Below, in pieces: positions 1-11,146 of a DNA stretch of 59,790 nt. The notes beneath the pieces are model-generated. The model was not told the DNA's origin and ran no database searches. It was given only the letters and a program-made list of their open reading frames with translations. How positions within the stretch are numbered: the first letter of the stretch is position 1; every line of letters begins with the position of its first letter. Source of the stretch: Paulinella micropora (lineage: Eukaryota > Cercozoa > Imbricatea > Euglyphida); assembly GCA_009731375.1 (NCBI GenBank), contig BJOX01000294.1, forward strand, positions 288,919 through 348,708, read 5' to 3'. The position numbers and the translations under genes are program-made.

Positions 1-148
1 CAAAAGGCCATGTGCATCCAGTCCTCCATTCCATAAGGAAAGTCTCCACACCAATCGGTGGAATAAAGGAAGTGACGGCATATAACATTACTCTAGGAGC
101 TATATACCAATCAGCCCATGGAAAGGGACCGATGGCCTATGTACTCTC

Positions 149-184
<36 letters not shown>

Positions 185-366
185 TAATAATAATAATAAT
201 AATAAAACTATATCTGAGGCGTACTGATGCAGCTAATGGCATATCCTCAACGGACATAAGCCTCCAATACCCTTGTTCGAGGTCCTCCACCCCCCCGTGT
301 CAGTCTCTCGCCTGATGATCGGGGCCACCGATGGAGCTCCTGAGGGCAAGACTGCACTAAGCCGAG
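1..366. repeat. Dispersed-element fragments with a (TAA)n tract
   Basis: Bases about 85-150 match, inverted, the stretch at 12,093-12,158, and both abut a (TAA/TTA)n tract. Bases about 299-366 are nearly identical to 54,922-54,988. These are therefore pieces of dispersed repeats, not unique host sequence. The interval ends in an N-run (368-738). No gene is supported here. Confidence 0.7.
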
Positions 367-367
367 G

Positions 368-738
368 NNNNNNNNNNNNNNNNNNNNNNNNNNNNNNNNN
401 NNNNNNNNNNNNNNNNNNNNNNNNNNNNNNNNNNNNNNNNNNNNNNNNNNNNNNNNNNNNNNNNNNNNNNNNNNNNNNNNNNNNNNNNNNNNNNNNNNNN
501 NNNNNNNNNNNNNNNNNNNNNNNNNNNNNNNNNNNNNNNNNNNNNNNNNNNNNNNNNNNNNNNNNNNNNNNNNNNNNNNNNNNNNNNNNNNNNNNNNNNN
601 NNNNNNNNNNNNNNNNNNNNNNNNNNNNNNNNNNNNNNNNNNNNNNNNNNNNNNNNNNNNNNNNNNNNNNNNNNNNNNNNNNNNNNNNNNNNNNNNNNNN
701 NNNNNNNNNNNNNNNNNNNNNNNNNNNNNNNNNNNNNN
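368..738. other. Assembly gaps
   Basis: N-runs lie at 368-738, 1990-1999, 5136-5679, 7345-7660, 9892-10085, 12159-12236, 14937-14946, 31175-31184, 35637-35646, 40694-40755, 53897-53906, 54159-54921 and 58281-58551. At least nine directly adjoin a G, C, T or A homopolymer or a purine run. Open frames that cross these runs are meaningless. Confidence 0.95.
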
Positions 739-788
739 GCGACAGGGCCCAGATGGTAGAACTTGACCACTGGGCTATCGCGGTGTCC
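739..788 (-). mobile_element. tRNA-derived SINE, 5' head fragment
   Basis: This is the reverse complement of the SINE head, carrying the A-box region TAGCCCAGTGG in a slightly diverged form (cgcggtgtcc at its end). The N-run cuts it on the left. A (TAA)n tract follows it. Confidence 0.7.
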
Positions 789-824
<36 letters not shown>

Positions 825-825
<1 letters not shown>

Positions 826-1092
826 GTGCTTCTCTGTCAATGGCTGATGCATTTCTCACATGCGCCTCCATCGTCTCACCCGTGAGGGGAGTACGAAGAA
901 TTGACGATAAGCTCTAATGACACCCCCGCAAGGGCAGTTCCAACACTTCCAGACGGGCCGGTATGTTCAATGAAAATACTGGTCCAGAAATAGACCGGTA
1001 TGTTCAATGAAAATACTGGTGGCACCGACGGGAATCGAACTGGCGACAGGGCCCAGATGGTAGAACTTGACCACTGGGCTATCACGGTGTCC
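825..1092 (-). mobile_element. tRNA-derived SINE, full-length copy
   Basis: On the minus strand the element starts ggacaccgtgatagcccagt and carries an A-box (TAGCCCAGTGG) and a B-box (GTTCGATTCCC) at tRNA-like spacing, then an unrelated body ending in gacagagaagcact. The A and B boxes are the internal RNA polymerase III promoter of tRNA-derived SINEs. The body holds a 36-bp direct duplication (agtattttcattgaacatac twice) that the copy at 51,085 lacks, so at least two subfamilies exist. Both ends abut (TAA)n. It pairs with the copy at 1,236-1,504 as an inverted repeat. Confidence 0.85.
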
Positions 1093-1161
1093 ATAATAAT
1101 AATAATAATAATAATAACAATAATAATAATAATAATAATAGTAATAGTAACAACAATGACA

Positions 1162-1235
<74 letters not shown>
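1093..1235. repeat. (TAA)n/(TTA)n spacer at the centre of the SINE palindrome
   Basis: A (TAA)n run with a few interruptions switches to (TTA)n around position 1,175. The spacer is thus itself largely self-complementary and sits exactly between the two inverted SINE copies. Confidence 0.85.
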
Positions 1236-1503
1236 GGACACCGTGATAGCCCAGTGGTCAAGTTCTACCATCTGGGCCCTGTCGCCAGTTCGATTCCCGT
1301 CGGTGCCACCAGTATTTTCATTGAACATACCGGTCTATTTCTGGACCAGTATTTTCATTGAACATACCGGCCCGTCTGGAAGTGTTGGAACTGCCCTTGC
1401 GGGGGTGTCATAAGAGCTTATCGTCAATTCTTCGTACTCCCCTCACGGGTGAGACGATGGAGGCGCATGTGCAGAAATGCATCAGCCATTGACAGAGAAG
1501 CAC

Positions 1504-1504
<1 letters not shown>
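1236..1504 (+). mobile_element. tRNA-derived SINE, full-length copy
   Basis: This is a plus-strand copy with the same A-box, B-box, 36-bp internal duplication and end (gacagagaagcact) as the inverted copy at 825-1,092. It is followed by (TTA)n to about 1,566. The two copies appear nearly identical by eye, which implies recent insertion, gene conversion, or an assembly or replication fold-back. Confidence 0.85.
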
Positions 1505-1548
<44 letters not shown>

Positions 1549-1649
1549 CATTATTATTATTATTATCAGTAATCATGTTTGTGTAGTCTCTTCGCCAGCT
1601 GCACGCGCGTCACCCTACCAACACGCGCGTCAAGGTCAACACATCACAC

Positions 1650-1800
1650 CATACATACATACTGCATACATACATACGTACGTACATACATACATACATA
1701 CATACATACATAGTATGTACCGTACTTACGCACGTACATACATACATACATACATACATACATACATACATACATACACAAGTAAGTACGTACGTACGTA
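1650..1800. repeat. (CATA/CGTA)n microsatellite
   Basis: A tetranucleotide CATA run with CGTA variants ends directly at the splice acceptor of the exon at 1,802. Confidence 0.9.
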
Positions 1801-1801
1801 G

Positions 1802-1927
1802 GCTCTGTTGGATCGTCTGGTTCCTGCCTCGAGCCAGCACGAGGAGCAGAACGGGGCGCACCATCAGCAGCAGCAGCAGCAGCAACAGCGCTACGGCGAC
1901 CGCAACGGGCTCAACAGGAGCGGTCAG

Positions 1928-1961
<34 letters not shown>

Positions 1962-2609
1962 GGGGGGGGGGGGGGGGGGGGGAGGGGGTNNNNNNNNNNT
2001 GATTATGTGTGCATGAGTGTACGTCTTGTGTATGCGTCTATGTCTTTTGTAGAAATGAATATGTCTTGTATATCTTGAGTGTGTGTGTGTGTGTGATGAG
2101 TGTGCTATGTGTGTGTGTGTGTGTGCGCAGGGGATAGCGCGCGCCAGCAGGGGCAGGTCTCGCGCAGCAGCCGGCCCACCGGTCCCCTCTCTTTCTTTCT
2201 TGCTTTCTTCTTGCTTTCTTTCTTTCTTTCTTTTTAACTTAATTATTGCTTATTCACTAACTTATTTCTTTTTCTTTTCTTTCCTTTCCTTTTCTTTCCT
2301 TCTCCTTTTCTTTTTCTTTCCTTCTTTCTGTTGTGCATTGTGCTTTGTTCGAACTGTAGGTAGCACTGCATTGGCTCTCATGACCGAAAGACTCCCACCC
2401 ACCCTGGTCAATATCAATATCTACCTATATTCTTACATTTCTAGCTATATCTAGCTACATCTAGCCTTTACTATCTAGCCTTCACTATCTCCGCCCCATT
2501 CTAGTAACTATCTGCCCGCCTTTTACATAATCTATCTATCTATCTATCTATCTATCCATCCATCCATCCATCCATCTATCCATCCATCCATCCATCTATC
2601 CATCCATCC

Positions 2610-2642
<33 letters not shown>

Positions 2643-2777
2643 ATCTATCTACCTACCTACCTACCTTCTACCTACCATCTATCTATCTATCTTTCTATCT
2701 TATCTATCTACCTACCTACCTATCTACCTACCTACCTGCCTACCTATCTACCTACCTACCTCTACCTACCTACCTAC

Positions 2778-2821
<44 letters not shown>

Positions 2822-3049
2822 GTATCTATCCATCCATCCATCCATCCATCCATCTAGTATACCTGCATACTGATGTTTGTCTTGGTCGGAAGAAGCAGAA
2901 AACGCCAACAACTGCACTTTGCGCGACGTGGAGATGTATCTATCTATACTGCATGTGTTGTGTCTAGTCGGAAGAAGCAGAGAACGCCAACAACTTCATT
3001 GCGCGCGACGTGGACTTCTTCCTCACGCACGCGCCCATCGAAAGCTGGT

Positions 3050-3080
<31 letters not shown>

Positions 3081-3234
3081 GGGGGGAGGGGGGGAATGGG
3101 GGGGCCGGGGGTCGGAGGGAGGGAGAGTGTTTGTACGTGTGTATCTTATGTGTTGTGTGATTGCAGGGAGTTTTGGCAGCTGATGGTGCGCACTATGGGC
3201 CACCTCTTCAAGTCCTTCGAACAGAGCAAGGTCA

Positions 3235-3268
<34 letters not shown>

Positions 3269-3272
3269 CTCG

Positions 3273-3318
<46 letters not shown>

Positions 3319-5057
3319 GAGGGTAGTGAAGGCTTAGATTCTTGTGGCGAATGGTTTGGTAGGTTCTGTATGATCAACTGCTGTACAAGCGATGGATGCA
3401 GGGCAGGTAAACAGCGCTACCATAACCACACCAACCACAAAAGCTTCATTTCTTTATTTGTTTATAGCTTTATTTATTTAGTTTTTTCATTTCATTTCAT
3501 TTTATTTCATGTCATTTTTTTTTTCCATTACATTTGATTGCACGTTACTTTATGTATGTATTGTTGTTGGTCAGGTTGGCTAATTTGCCGCCTCCGGAGA
3601 ATGGCGAAAAACATGCCGCGTCTCTGCGCTGCATCCAGAAGATTCAAACTTGGATGGACGAGGTGGACAGAGAGAGAGAGAGAGGGGGGAGGGGGGGGAG
3701 ACTGTATTCAGACGAGGTTGGATGGAGGTGAGCCTGTCTACATGTCCATGTGCATGATATTATCGTGAGGTCATAATATGCAGGTGTGTGAAAAGTGCAG
3801 GAAATTTGTAGCTAAGGATTGTGTGTGTATGTGTTGTAAATCAGGTATGTGTATGTGTGGTGTGTGGCGTGTATGTTGACAGTACCATACCAAGTTCGAT
3901 AAAGCGGTCAAGGACGTGACGGCGCTGCCTCTCAAGTCTCTGCCTGCGCCAGCCATCACGCCGGTCAAGCAGGTGAGAAGAGATTGATAGGTAGATAGGT
4001 AGGTAGACGCGCTGCCTCTCAAATCTCTGCCTGCGCCAGCCATCACGCCAGTCAAGCAGGTGAGAAGAGATTGATAGGTAGATAGTAGGTAGACGCGCTG
4101 CCTCTCAAGTCTCTGCAGCCATCACGCCGGTCAAGCAGGTGAGAAGAGATTGATAGCTAGATAGGTAGGTAGACGCGCTGCCTCTCAAGGCTCTGCCTGC
4201 GCCAGCCTTCACGCTGGTCAAGCAGGTTAGTCGAGTAGCAGAGTGGTTGATAGATAAATTGGTAGGTGGATAGGAGATAGACGGCGTAGCCTCTCAAGGC
4301 TCTGCCTGCTCCAGCCATCACGCCGGTCAAGCAGGTGAAGAGATTGATAGGTAGATAGGATGATAGGTAGGAGGTAGGTAGATAGGTAGATAGGTATGTA
4401 GGTAGGTAGGTAGGTGGATAGGGGATAAGACGGCGCTGCCTCTCAAGGCTCTAGCCATCACTCCGGTCAGGCAGGTGTGTCGACTAGAAGAGTATGATAG
4501 ATAGGTAGGTAGGTAGGTAGAGTCGGCTGCCTCTCAAGGCTCTGCCTGCGCCAGCCGTCACGCCCGTCAAGCAGCTTAGATGAACAGATAGACACACATA
4601 TCTATGCATTTACAGTTTGGTAGGTAGGTAGGTTGGTAGGTGGTGGGTATGATATGACATATGAACACATCATATCATAGACAGGTGCGTAGGTAAATAA
4701 AGCATGTATGCTTCAATACGTATGTGATGTTATGTGTGTATGTTTAGGGTAAAAAAGCCTCGAAAAACTTGGCGGGCAAGGAGCTACCTAGCGAGGATGA
4801 GGTGAAGACGTACTTCAAATACGTATGTGATGTTATGTGTGTGTATGTTTAGGGCAAAAAAGCCTCGAAAAACTTGGCGGGCAAGGGGTCGGCACCTGGC
4901 GAGGATGAGGTGAAGACGTGCGTGTAGACATACATACACACCTACACGCGTACACACCTACATGTCTATATACTTACATATCTATATACGTACATACCCA
5001 ACATAGGTGAAGGCATATGCGACGCAGCGCGACGAGCTGGCCAAACTCCTGTCGCAG
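1802..5057 (+). CDS. Dynamin-like gene: N-terminal exons (before the G domain)
   Basis: Nine exons encode a Gln-rich start (eight Q in a row at 1,862-1,889), then SEEAENANNFIARDVDFFLT, a Trp-rich helix-like part (ESWEFWQLMVRTMGHLF) and KAYATQRDELAKLLSQ. Exon 2 (2,131-2,181, GIARASRGRSRAAAGPP) rests only on splice signals and phase. No methionine start is evident, so the true first exon is probably upstream or in the N-run at 368-738. I recognise no domain here; the charged helical composition would suit a bundle or coiled coil. Confidence 0.6.
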
Positions 5058-7660
5058 GTAGGTGTGTGTGTGTGTGAGAGAGAGAGAGGGGGGGGGGGGG
5101 GGGGAAAAAAACAAAAAAAAAAAAAAAAAAAAAAANNNNNNNNNNNNNNNNNNNNNNNNNNNNNNNNNNNNNNNNNNNNNNNNNNNNNNNNNNNNNNNNN
5201 NNNNNNNNNNNNNNNNNNNNNNNNNNNNNNNNNNNNNNNNNNNNNNNNNNNNNNNNNNNNNNNNNNNNNNNNNNNNNNNNNNNNNNNNNNNNNNNNNNNN
5301 NNNNNNNNNNNNNNNNNNNNNNNNNNNNNNNNNNNNNNNNNNNNNNNNNNNNNNNNNNNNNNNNNNNNNNNNNNNNNNNNNNNNNNNNNNNNNNNNNNNN
5401 NNNNNNNNNNNNNNNNNNNNNNNNNNNNNNNNNNNNNNNNNNNNNNNNNNNNNNNNNNNNNNNNNNNNNNNNNNNNNNNNNNNNNNNNNNNNNNNNNNNN
5501 NNNNNNNNNNNNNNNNNNNNNNNNNNNNNNNNNNNNNNNNNNNNNNNNNNNNNNNNNNNNNNNNNNNNNNNNNNNNNNNNNNNNNNNNNNNNNNNNNNNN
5601 NNNNNNNNNNNNNNNNNNNNNNNNNNNNNNNNNNNNNNNNNNNNNNNNNNNNNNNNNNNNNNNNNNNNNNNNNNNNNNNGGGGGGGGGGGGGGGGGGGGA
5701 GAAAAAGCCAAACAAACACACGCATGTACACACCTGTGACAGGTGATCGAGACGGTGGACGAGGTGTTTTTGCTGGAGCGCTTCATGCCCAACTCCGTCT
5801 CCCCCTACGTGGGCGACACGCTCCGTGACGTGCGCGTTAGGTCTGGCCGGACACCAAGCCTTTGCCATTTTCTCTGACCGGACGCCATTGCCACTTTCGC
5901 CCGCCTCGTTGTTTCACTACTGCCGAAATGTCCCTGCGCCTTGATTGTTTCGTTCACAAACTTTTTCGCGTTCAATCGAGTTTTACTATTATTACTTCCC
6001 TCCCTCCCCGGAGGCTTGCACGATTGACTGCTTGCTATCGAACACCAGCATATTTTGTTCTGTAGCGCAAATAAACTGAAGCATAGCTTTTGTTTCTGCA
6101 GCGCGAGCAAGCTCAAGGCGCGCATTGAGAAGACGCGCTTCACGGTGGTGGTGATGGGGCTGGAGAAGGCCGGCAAGTCCACCTTCATCAACGCGCTGCT
6201 GGGCACCGAGCTGCTGCCTTCTGCTCTGTCTCGCTGCACCTACGTGGCCACCCGCCTGCTGCCCGGCGACCGCCTGCGCGTCGAGGTGAAAGCCACCAAG
6301 GTCTGCAGCACGCCCGAACGAGGAACCTACCCGTGCATTTTGCCTGTGTGCATGTTTATGTGTGTTACCACGAACCTGTGCCTCCTTGCCTCTCCGTGTG
6401 CATGTGTACATTCGTGCATGTATGTATGATTAGATTCCGGACAGTGTGTTACGCAGTCTGGACGGGGAGGTGCGCGACAAGTTCTCTCGCACCACCGAGA
6501 TGCAGCCTGCAATGTCCAAAGATGGCGAGGAGAAGGATAAGGACGGCTCCCCTAACTCGGGCATGTTCCTGCTCAACTGCGAACATGGCGGGATGGATCA
6601 GATGAAGCGCCACCTGCAGCAGCTGGTCGCCAACGAGACGCTCGCGCCTTACTTACAGGAGGTCAAAGTCTACGCTCCCGACTGCTTGCCTGTGGTGGGC
6701 GGCTTGCCCGTGGAGCTGCTGGACCTGCCAGGCGTCAACGCAGGAGGCAAACAGGCAGCAGCCATCGTGAAGCAAAACAAGAAGGAGGTGGCGGATTCCG
6801 ACCAGTTCATCATCATCAAGTCTGGCATCGTGCCGAACTTGACGGACAAGGAACAGGAGTTGATGGAGTGGCTGCCGAACGGCTATGCGCTCAGCCAGAA
6901 AGGGTTCGGAGCCATCTCTCGCCTGGTCGAGAGAGAGAGAGAGAGAAGAGAGAGATTGTATGTGTGTGTATGTTTACGTACGTATGTAATGTAATGTAAT
7001 GTTATGTAATGTAATGTATTATGTATCTATGCTTGTGCATGTGTCTGTGGCAGGATATGATGACCACCCCTCAAGAGGCGACCCAGGCCTATCTTCGCGC
7101 CGAAATCGAGCTCAAGGCACGGGGTCTGTCCTCTAGTCGCATCTACAAGATCTGCTCCCCTTACGAACTGGCCAGACACAACGAACGCAAGTCACAGCAG
7201 GACGAAACCAACTTCCAGCGCCTGCAGAAGCGCGTGCTGCAGGTGCCCGAGCTGGCCGAGGGCTTTCCTGCCCTCCAGGCGGCCCTGCAGTATTCGCTTC
7301 AACACGAACTGGCTCGGTACACAATGCTCCCCCCCCCCCCCCCCNNNNNNNNNNNNNNNNNNNNNNNNNNNNNNNNNNNNNNNNNNNNNNNNNNNNNNNN
7401 NNNNNNNNNNNNNNNNNNNNNNNNNNNNNNNNNNNNNNNNNNNNNNNNNNNNNNNNNNNNNNNNNNNNNNNNNNNNNNNNNNNNNNNNNNNNNNNNNNNN
7501 NNNNNNNNNNNNNNNNNNNNNNNNNNNNNNNNNNNNNNNNNNNNNNNNNNNNNNNNNNNNNNNNNNNNNNNNNNNNNNNNNNNNNNNNNNNNNNNNNNNN
7601 NNNNNNNNNNNNNNNNNNNNNNNNNNNNNNNNNNNNNNNNNNNNNNNNNNNNNNNNNNNN

Positions 7661-7699
<39 letters not shown>

Positions 7700-7783
7700 T
7701 CTCTCTCTCCCTCTCTCTCTGTGCCTGTGTGTGTCTCTTCCCTGACGCAAGCTAGCTGCCCCGCTCTTTTGTACGCTATCGAT

Positions 7784-7832
<49 letters not shown>

Positions 7833-8117
7833 CTCTCTGCAGTCTGCGTGCCATCGAGGCGTCGGAGTTGGCAGATCACGCCGCCAAGCTCATCAGCGAT
7901 CCGCTCAAGGTGTGTCGGTCCAGATTGCCCATCAAGTCGCTGGATGACGCGCCGAGCCAAGCAGAGGAGGAGAGCAAGGTGGTGTGGCGGGAGAACTTCC
8001 CCAAGCTCATGAAAATGGCTCAACAGGTCTGCGCGCACACACACACACACACACACACAGAACCCCCCCCTCTTCCCCCCTATCATCATTATTGCTACTA
8101 TTACTATTTTATCATTA

Positions 8118-8182
<65 letters not shown>

Positions 8183-8737
8183 TCTGTCTCTCTCTCTATC
8201 TCTCTCTCTCAGCGCGCCTTCGAGTTCAAGTTCGACCGCTTCATCGGCGGCCGTAAGGAGTGGCAGGACAACTGCACCAAGAAGATCGCAGAGCTCTTCG
8301 AGGACATCCGACACGACTCGGACCACACGGTTCAGGCCTTCCACAAGCACGTGGTGTCGCTCGCGCGCCAGAAGACCTTCATGGGTCAGCCAACCACACA
8401 ACAACATGCATACATACATACACACATACATACATTCATGTACATACATACATACATACATGCATACATGCATACATACGTACATACGTACGTACGTACG
8501 TATGTACGTACGTAACATGCGTACGTACGTACGTATACATACATACATACATACACATACATACATACATACATACATACATACCATACGTACGTACGTA
8601 CGTGCATACATGCATATATACATACATACATACATACATACATACATACATACATACATGCATACATGCGTACATGCGTACATTCATCACATACACACAC
8701 ATACATACATACATACATACATACGTACATACGTACA

Positions 8738-8769
<32 letters not shown>

Positions 8770-9793
8770 GGCCGTGTCAACGTGGAGCAGATGGAGCTGG
8801 ACATGCGTGAGCAGCTGCTCAACTTCCACCTCGACGCGCAGAAAAAGTACACCACCGTCCTTGTTCTTTCTTGTTGTTGTTACTGTTGTCGTCGTCGTTG
8901 TTGTTGTTTTAACCTCAACTTCCACCTCGACGCGAAGAAAAAGTACAGAACACCAACCCAGCTGACCGTCCTTGCTGTTGTTGTTGTGGTTGTTGTTGTG
9001 GTTGTTGTTGTGGTTGTTGTTGTGGTTGTTGTTGTGGTTGTTGTGGTGGTTGTTGTTGTTGTTGTTGTTGTGGTTGTTGTGGTTGTTGTTGTGGTTGTTG
9101 TTGTGGTTGTTGTTGCTGTTGTTGTTGTTGTTGCTGCTGCTGCTGCTGCTGTTGTAGTTGTTACATAGGTTACACACGTCCGCTCTGCCCATAGGTACGT
9201 GGTGAACCCTCTGGCTGACCTCTTCTACGGAGAGCTCCGTGAGTTCTGGAAGGGTCTGACCACGGACCTGGGAGACCCCACCTTCTGCGACAGCTACTTA
9301 CCCATGAACACTTGGCTCACCAAAGCAGACCTGACCAACCAAGTGGAGGCGCTGGTGTTCCGCAAGGCGTACCCGCTGGCCAACGCCGTGCTGCCGTGGC
9401 GCTTCATCTCGGCAGGTCGCGGCGCGGCTATGCTGGAACTGCACAGCTCTTGCCCGGACGTGCTCTACTCCATCCCACTGGCCAAGGCCACCGTCAACAT
9501 GAGCTTCGAGCAGATTCTGCTCTGCACTGCGCGCTGCGGCCTCACGCCACCCATCGAAGTCATCCGTCAGATCCTCAAGATCCCCAAGAAGCTGGTCAAC
9601 GCACAACACACTTCTTTCTTTCTTTCTTTCTTTCCTCCTCGAGCTGCAGAAGATGGAGAAGCTATGTATTCGAATGTCATGTACATACACGTGATGTATG
9701 TCTGTGTTGACAGGACGTTGCCAAGCCCGAGCCGCAGGAGAAGATGGAGGAGCTGATGGCGCGCGACAGAAACATCACCCGCCAGGAAGAGGT

Positions 9794-9825
<32 letters not shown>

Positions 9826-10455
9826 AGGGGGGAGGAGAGAGAGAGAGAGAGGAAGGGAGAGAGAGAGGGGGGGGGGGGGGGGGGGGGGGGGNNNNNNNNN
9901 NNNNNNNNNNNNNNNNNNNNNNNNNNNNNNNNNNNNNNNNNNNNNNNNNNNNNNNNNNNNNNNNNNNNNNNNNNNNNNNNNNNNNNNNNNNNNNNNNNNN
10001 NNNNNNNNNNNNNNNNNNNNNNNNNNNNNNNNNNNNNNNNNNNNNNNNNNNNNNNNNNNNNNNNNNNNNNNNNNNNNNNNNNNNNTGGTGGCGCGAGACA
10101 GGAACTTCACCCGCCAGGAATAGGTGACGATAACAGCACTTAAAGTCAAAGTAGTAGTAGCATTAGCAGTAGTAGGAGTAGTAGTAGTAGTAGTAATAGC
10201 AGTAGTAATACGATTGCAGTAACAATGACAATAATAGTATGACAACAATAATAGAACATGTGTTTGTCTGCGCAGGACGAGGACGGGGAAGTGGAGTCGG
10301 AGGAGGAGGAGGAGGAGGAGCAAAACGACTCTGTCTACCAGGTGCGCAACACACAACACAAACAACGACAATAACAAAAATAGTAGTAGTGACAACAAAA
10401 ACAACAACAACAACAACAACAACAAGACTCGTTCTACGAGGCACTCACCCCTCAA

Positions 10456-10497
<42 letters not shown>

Positions 10498-10713
10498 CCC
10501 TCTCTCTCTCTCTCTCTCTCTCTTCTCTCCCTCTCTCTCATGTAAGATTGTGATGTCTTGTGTCCAGGAGGCGAAGAGCAAGGAGCAGGGCAAAGACGAC
10601 CGCCTGCAGGAAGAACTCCAAACACCCACAGGTGCAGGTAGAAGACAGAAAAGAAAACATCATTCATCATTCTTCATCATCATCATCATCAACAACAACA
10701 ACAACAAAAACAA

Positions 10714-10745
<32 letters not shown>

Positions 10746-10822
10746 ACAACAACAACGACGACGACAACAACAACAACAACAGCACAGCAGCGCAACAATA
10801 ACAGCAGTAACAACAACAACAA

Positions 10823-10853
<31 letters not shown>

Positions 10854-11146
10854 GACCAGGCAAAATGACCGTCTGCTGGACGAAATGTCCAACCCCACAG
10901 GTGCAGGTAGAAGGCGGAAAACAACAACAACAACAACACGTAGCCCAGCTAGCATAGGGGACTGCATAGGAAAACAAGAAAGAAATAAAAGGGAGGAAGG
11001 AAGAATGAAAGAAAAACAACAAGGTGCCCAAGTCACTCACGTCGTGTGTTCTAGCAGGCAAGGCCAAGCGCAAGGGCACCAAGAAGAGCTTTTCCAACAA
11101 GGACAAGCAGGGCAACTCCAACACCGCGGCGCAGACTGCTGCCTAA
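1802..11146 (+). CDS. Dynamin-superfamily GTPase gene (21 exons joined, 5' end not seen)
   Basis: I joined GT-AG exons with matching phases: 1802-1930, 2131-2181, 2968-3047, 3167-3230, 3363-3406, 3575-3662, 3883-3972, 4748-4822, 5007-5057, 5743-5840, 6102-6300, 6434-6925, 7054-7316, 7843-8026, 8213-8384, 8771-8846, 9195-9594, 9714-9791, 10276-10341, 10568-10631, 11058-11146. They total 2,853 nt (951 codons) and end in TAA. The GTP-binding signature is GLEKAGKST (P-loop) and ELLDLPG (switch II, DLPG as in dynamins). No clear T/NKxD G4 motif is visible. About 320 residues precede the G domain; an acidic stretch and a lysine-rich tail close the protein. Members of this superfamily remodel membranes using GTP; the specific role here is unknown. 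The first two exons are the least certain, and exons could hide in the N-runs at 5,136-5,679 and 9,892-10,085. Confidence 0.8.
2528..2860. repeat. (ATCT/ATCC/ACCT)n tetranucleotide tract in an intron
   Basis: Nested runs of ATCT, ATCC and ACCT fill the intron before the exon at 2,968. Confidence 0.9.
2880..2945 (+). pseudogene. Decayed tandem copy of the exon at 2,968-3,047
   Basis: The bases gtcggaagaagcag and the following acgccaacaactgca...gcgcgacgtgga match the start of the real exon about 83 bp downstream. The copy lacks an AG acceptor (cttg before it). It is one of several exon-edge duplications in this gene. Confidence 0.7.
3237..3315. repeat. (CT)n microsatellite in an intron
   Basis: A long CT run with a few CG interruptions follows the donor of the exon ending at 3,230. 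A purine-rich GA/GGG run at 3,048-3,122 fills the preceding intron. Confidence 0.9.
3928..4580 (+). repeat. Tandem array of an exon 3' end with its splice donor
   Basis: The end of exon 3,883-3,972 (ctgcctctcaagtctctgcc through gtcaagcag) plus its donor (gtgagaagagattgatag) recurs about seven times at roughly 80-100 bp spacing. Copies lie near 4,010, 4,095, 4,168, 4,285, 4,435 and 4,525 and differ by substitutions and small indels. Several keep an intact CAG|GTGAG donor, so they are possible alternative donors but have no acceptor of their own. Confidence 0.85.
4724..4925 (+). repeat. Duplicated exon (two copies, about 105 bp unit)
   Basis: Two copies of an acceptor plus exon (TTTAG|GGYAAAAAAGCCTCG) occur at 4,748 and 4,853. 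The first ends in a proper donor (TAC|GTATGT) and fits the phase of the exon at 5,007. The second runs into a stop (TGC GTG TAG) unless a different donor is used. They could be mutually exclusive exons, but the second looks decayed. Confidence 0.75.
5743..7316 (+). CDS. Dynamin-like gene: GTPase-domain exons
   Basis: Four exons carry the G domain. Exon 6,102-6,300 has GLEKAGKSTFINALLGTELL (G1) and a Thr-containing switch I candidate (SRCTYVAT). Exon 6,434-6,925 has VELLDLPGVNAGG (G3) and then a stretch (DQFIIIKSG) where the G4 base-recognition motif would lie but is not canonical. Splice phases fit throughout (5,840 ends in phase 2 and completes a Ser codon at 6,102). The DLPG form argues for the dynamin family over EHD or septin families. 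Confidence 0.82.
7843..9791 (+). CDS. Dynamin-like gene: helical stalk exons
   Basis: Five exons (7843-8026, 8213-8384, 8771-8846, 9195-9594, 9714-9791) encode mostly helical, charged sequence such as FDRFIGGRKEWQDNCTKKIA and VEQMELDMREQLLNFHLDAQ. The donor at 8,846 (AAAAA|GTAC) rejoins the acceptor at 9,195 and restores KKY-VVNPLADLF. By position after the G domain this should be the dynamin stalk or bundle region; that is inference from architecture, not a domain match. Confidence 0.75.
8403..8766. repeat. (CATA/CGTA)n intronic microsatellite
   Basis: About 360 bp of CATA repeats with CGTA and TGCA variants fill the whole intron between exons 8,213-8,384 and 8,771-8,846. Confidence 0.95.
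8910..9163. repeat. Exon-end duplicate plus (TTG)n tract
   Basis: At 8,912-8,946 the end of the previous exon is repeated (ctcaacttccacctcgacgc then gaagaaaaagtac). It is followed by nearly 200 bp of TTG/TGG repeats. Splicing from 8,846 to 9,195 skips both. Confidence 0.8.
10086..10125 (+). pseudogene. Decayed tandem copy of the exon end at 9,764-9,791
   Basis: The bases tggcgcgagacaggaacttc then acccgccaggaa repeat the exon end at 9,757-9,788 with a few substitutions, but run into TAG. The intervening N-run (9,892-10,085) hides the left border. Confidence 0.7.
10276..11146 (+). CDS. Dynamin-like gene: acidic and basic C-terminal exons
   Basis: Three exons give an acidic segment (SEEEEEEEQNDSVYQ), a polar segment (EAKSKEQGKDDRLQEELQTP) and a lysine-rich tail (GKAKRKGTKKSFSNKDKQ) ending in TAA at 11,144-11,146. 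The basic tail could bind membrane lipids or nucleic acid; that is only an inference from charge. Confidence 0.75.
10678..10912. repeat. (CAA/CAG)n tract and decayed copy of an exon end
   Basis: A CAA/CAG-rich intronic run ends in a diverged copy (10,861-10,912) of the exon end at 10,600-10,640, including the donor region acaggtgcaggtagaag. Including it would shift the frame of the last exon, so I treat it as non-coding. Confidence 0.75.

Noticed and set aside
1236-1310. Functional tRNA gene
   Set aside because: A and B boxes are present but the acceptor and anticodon arms do not pair well and the same sequence heads several dispersed SINEs.
10860-10900. Extra coding exon before the last exon of the dynamin-like gene
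   Set aside because: Its inclusion breaks the phase of the last exon, which otherwise joins perfectly to 10,631.
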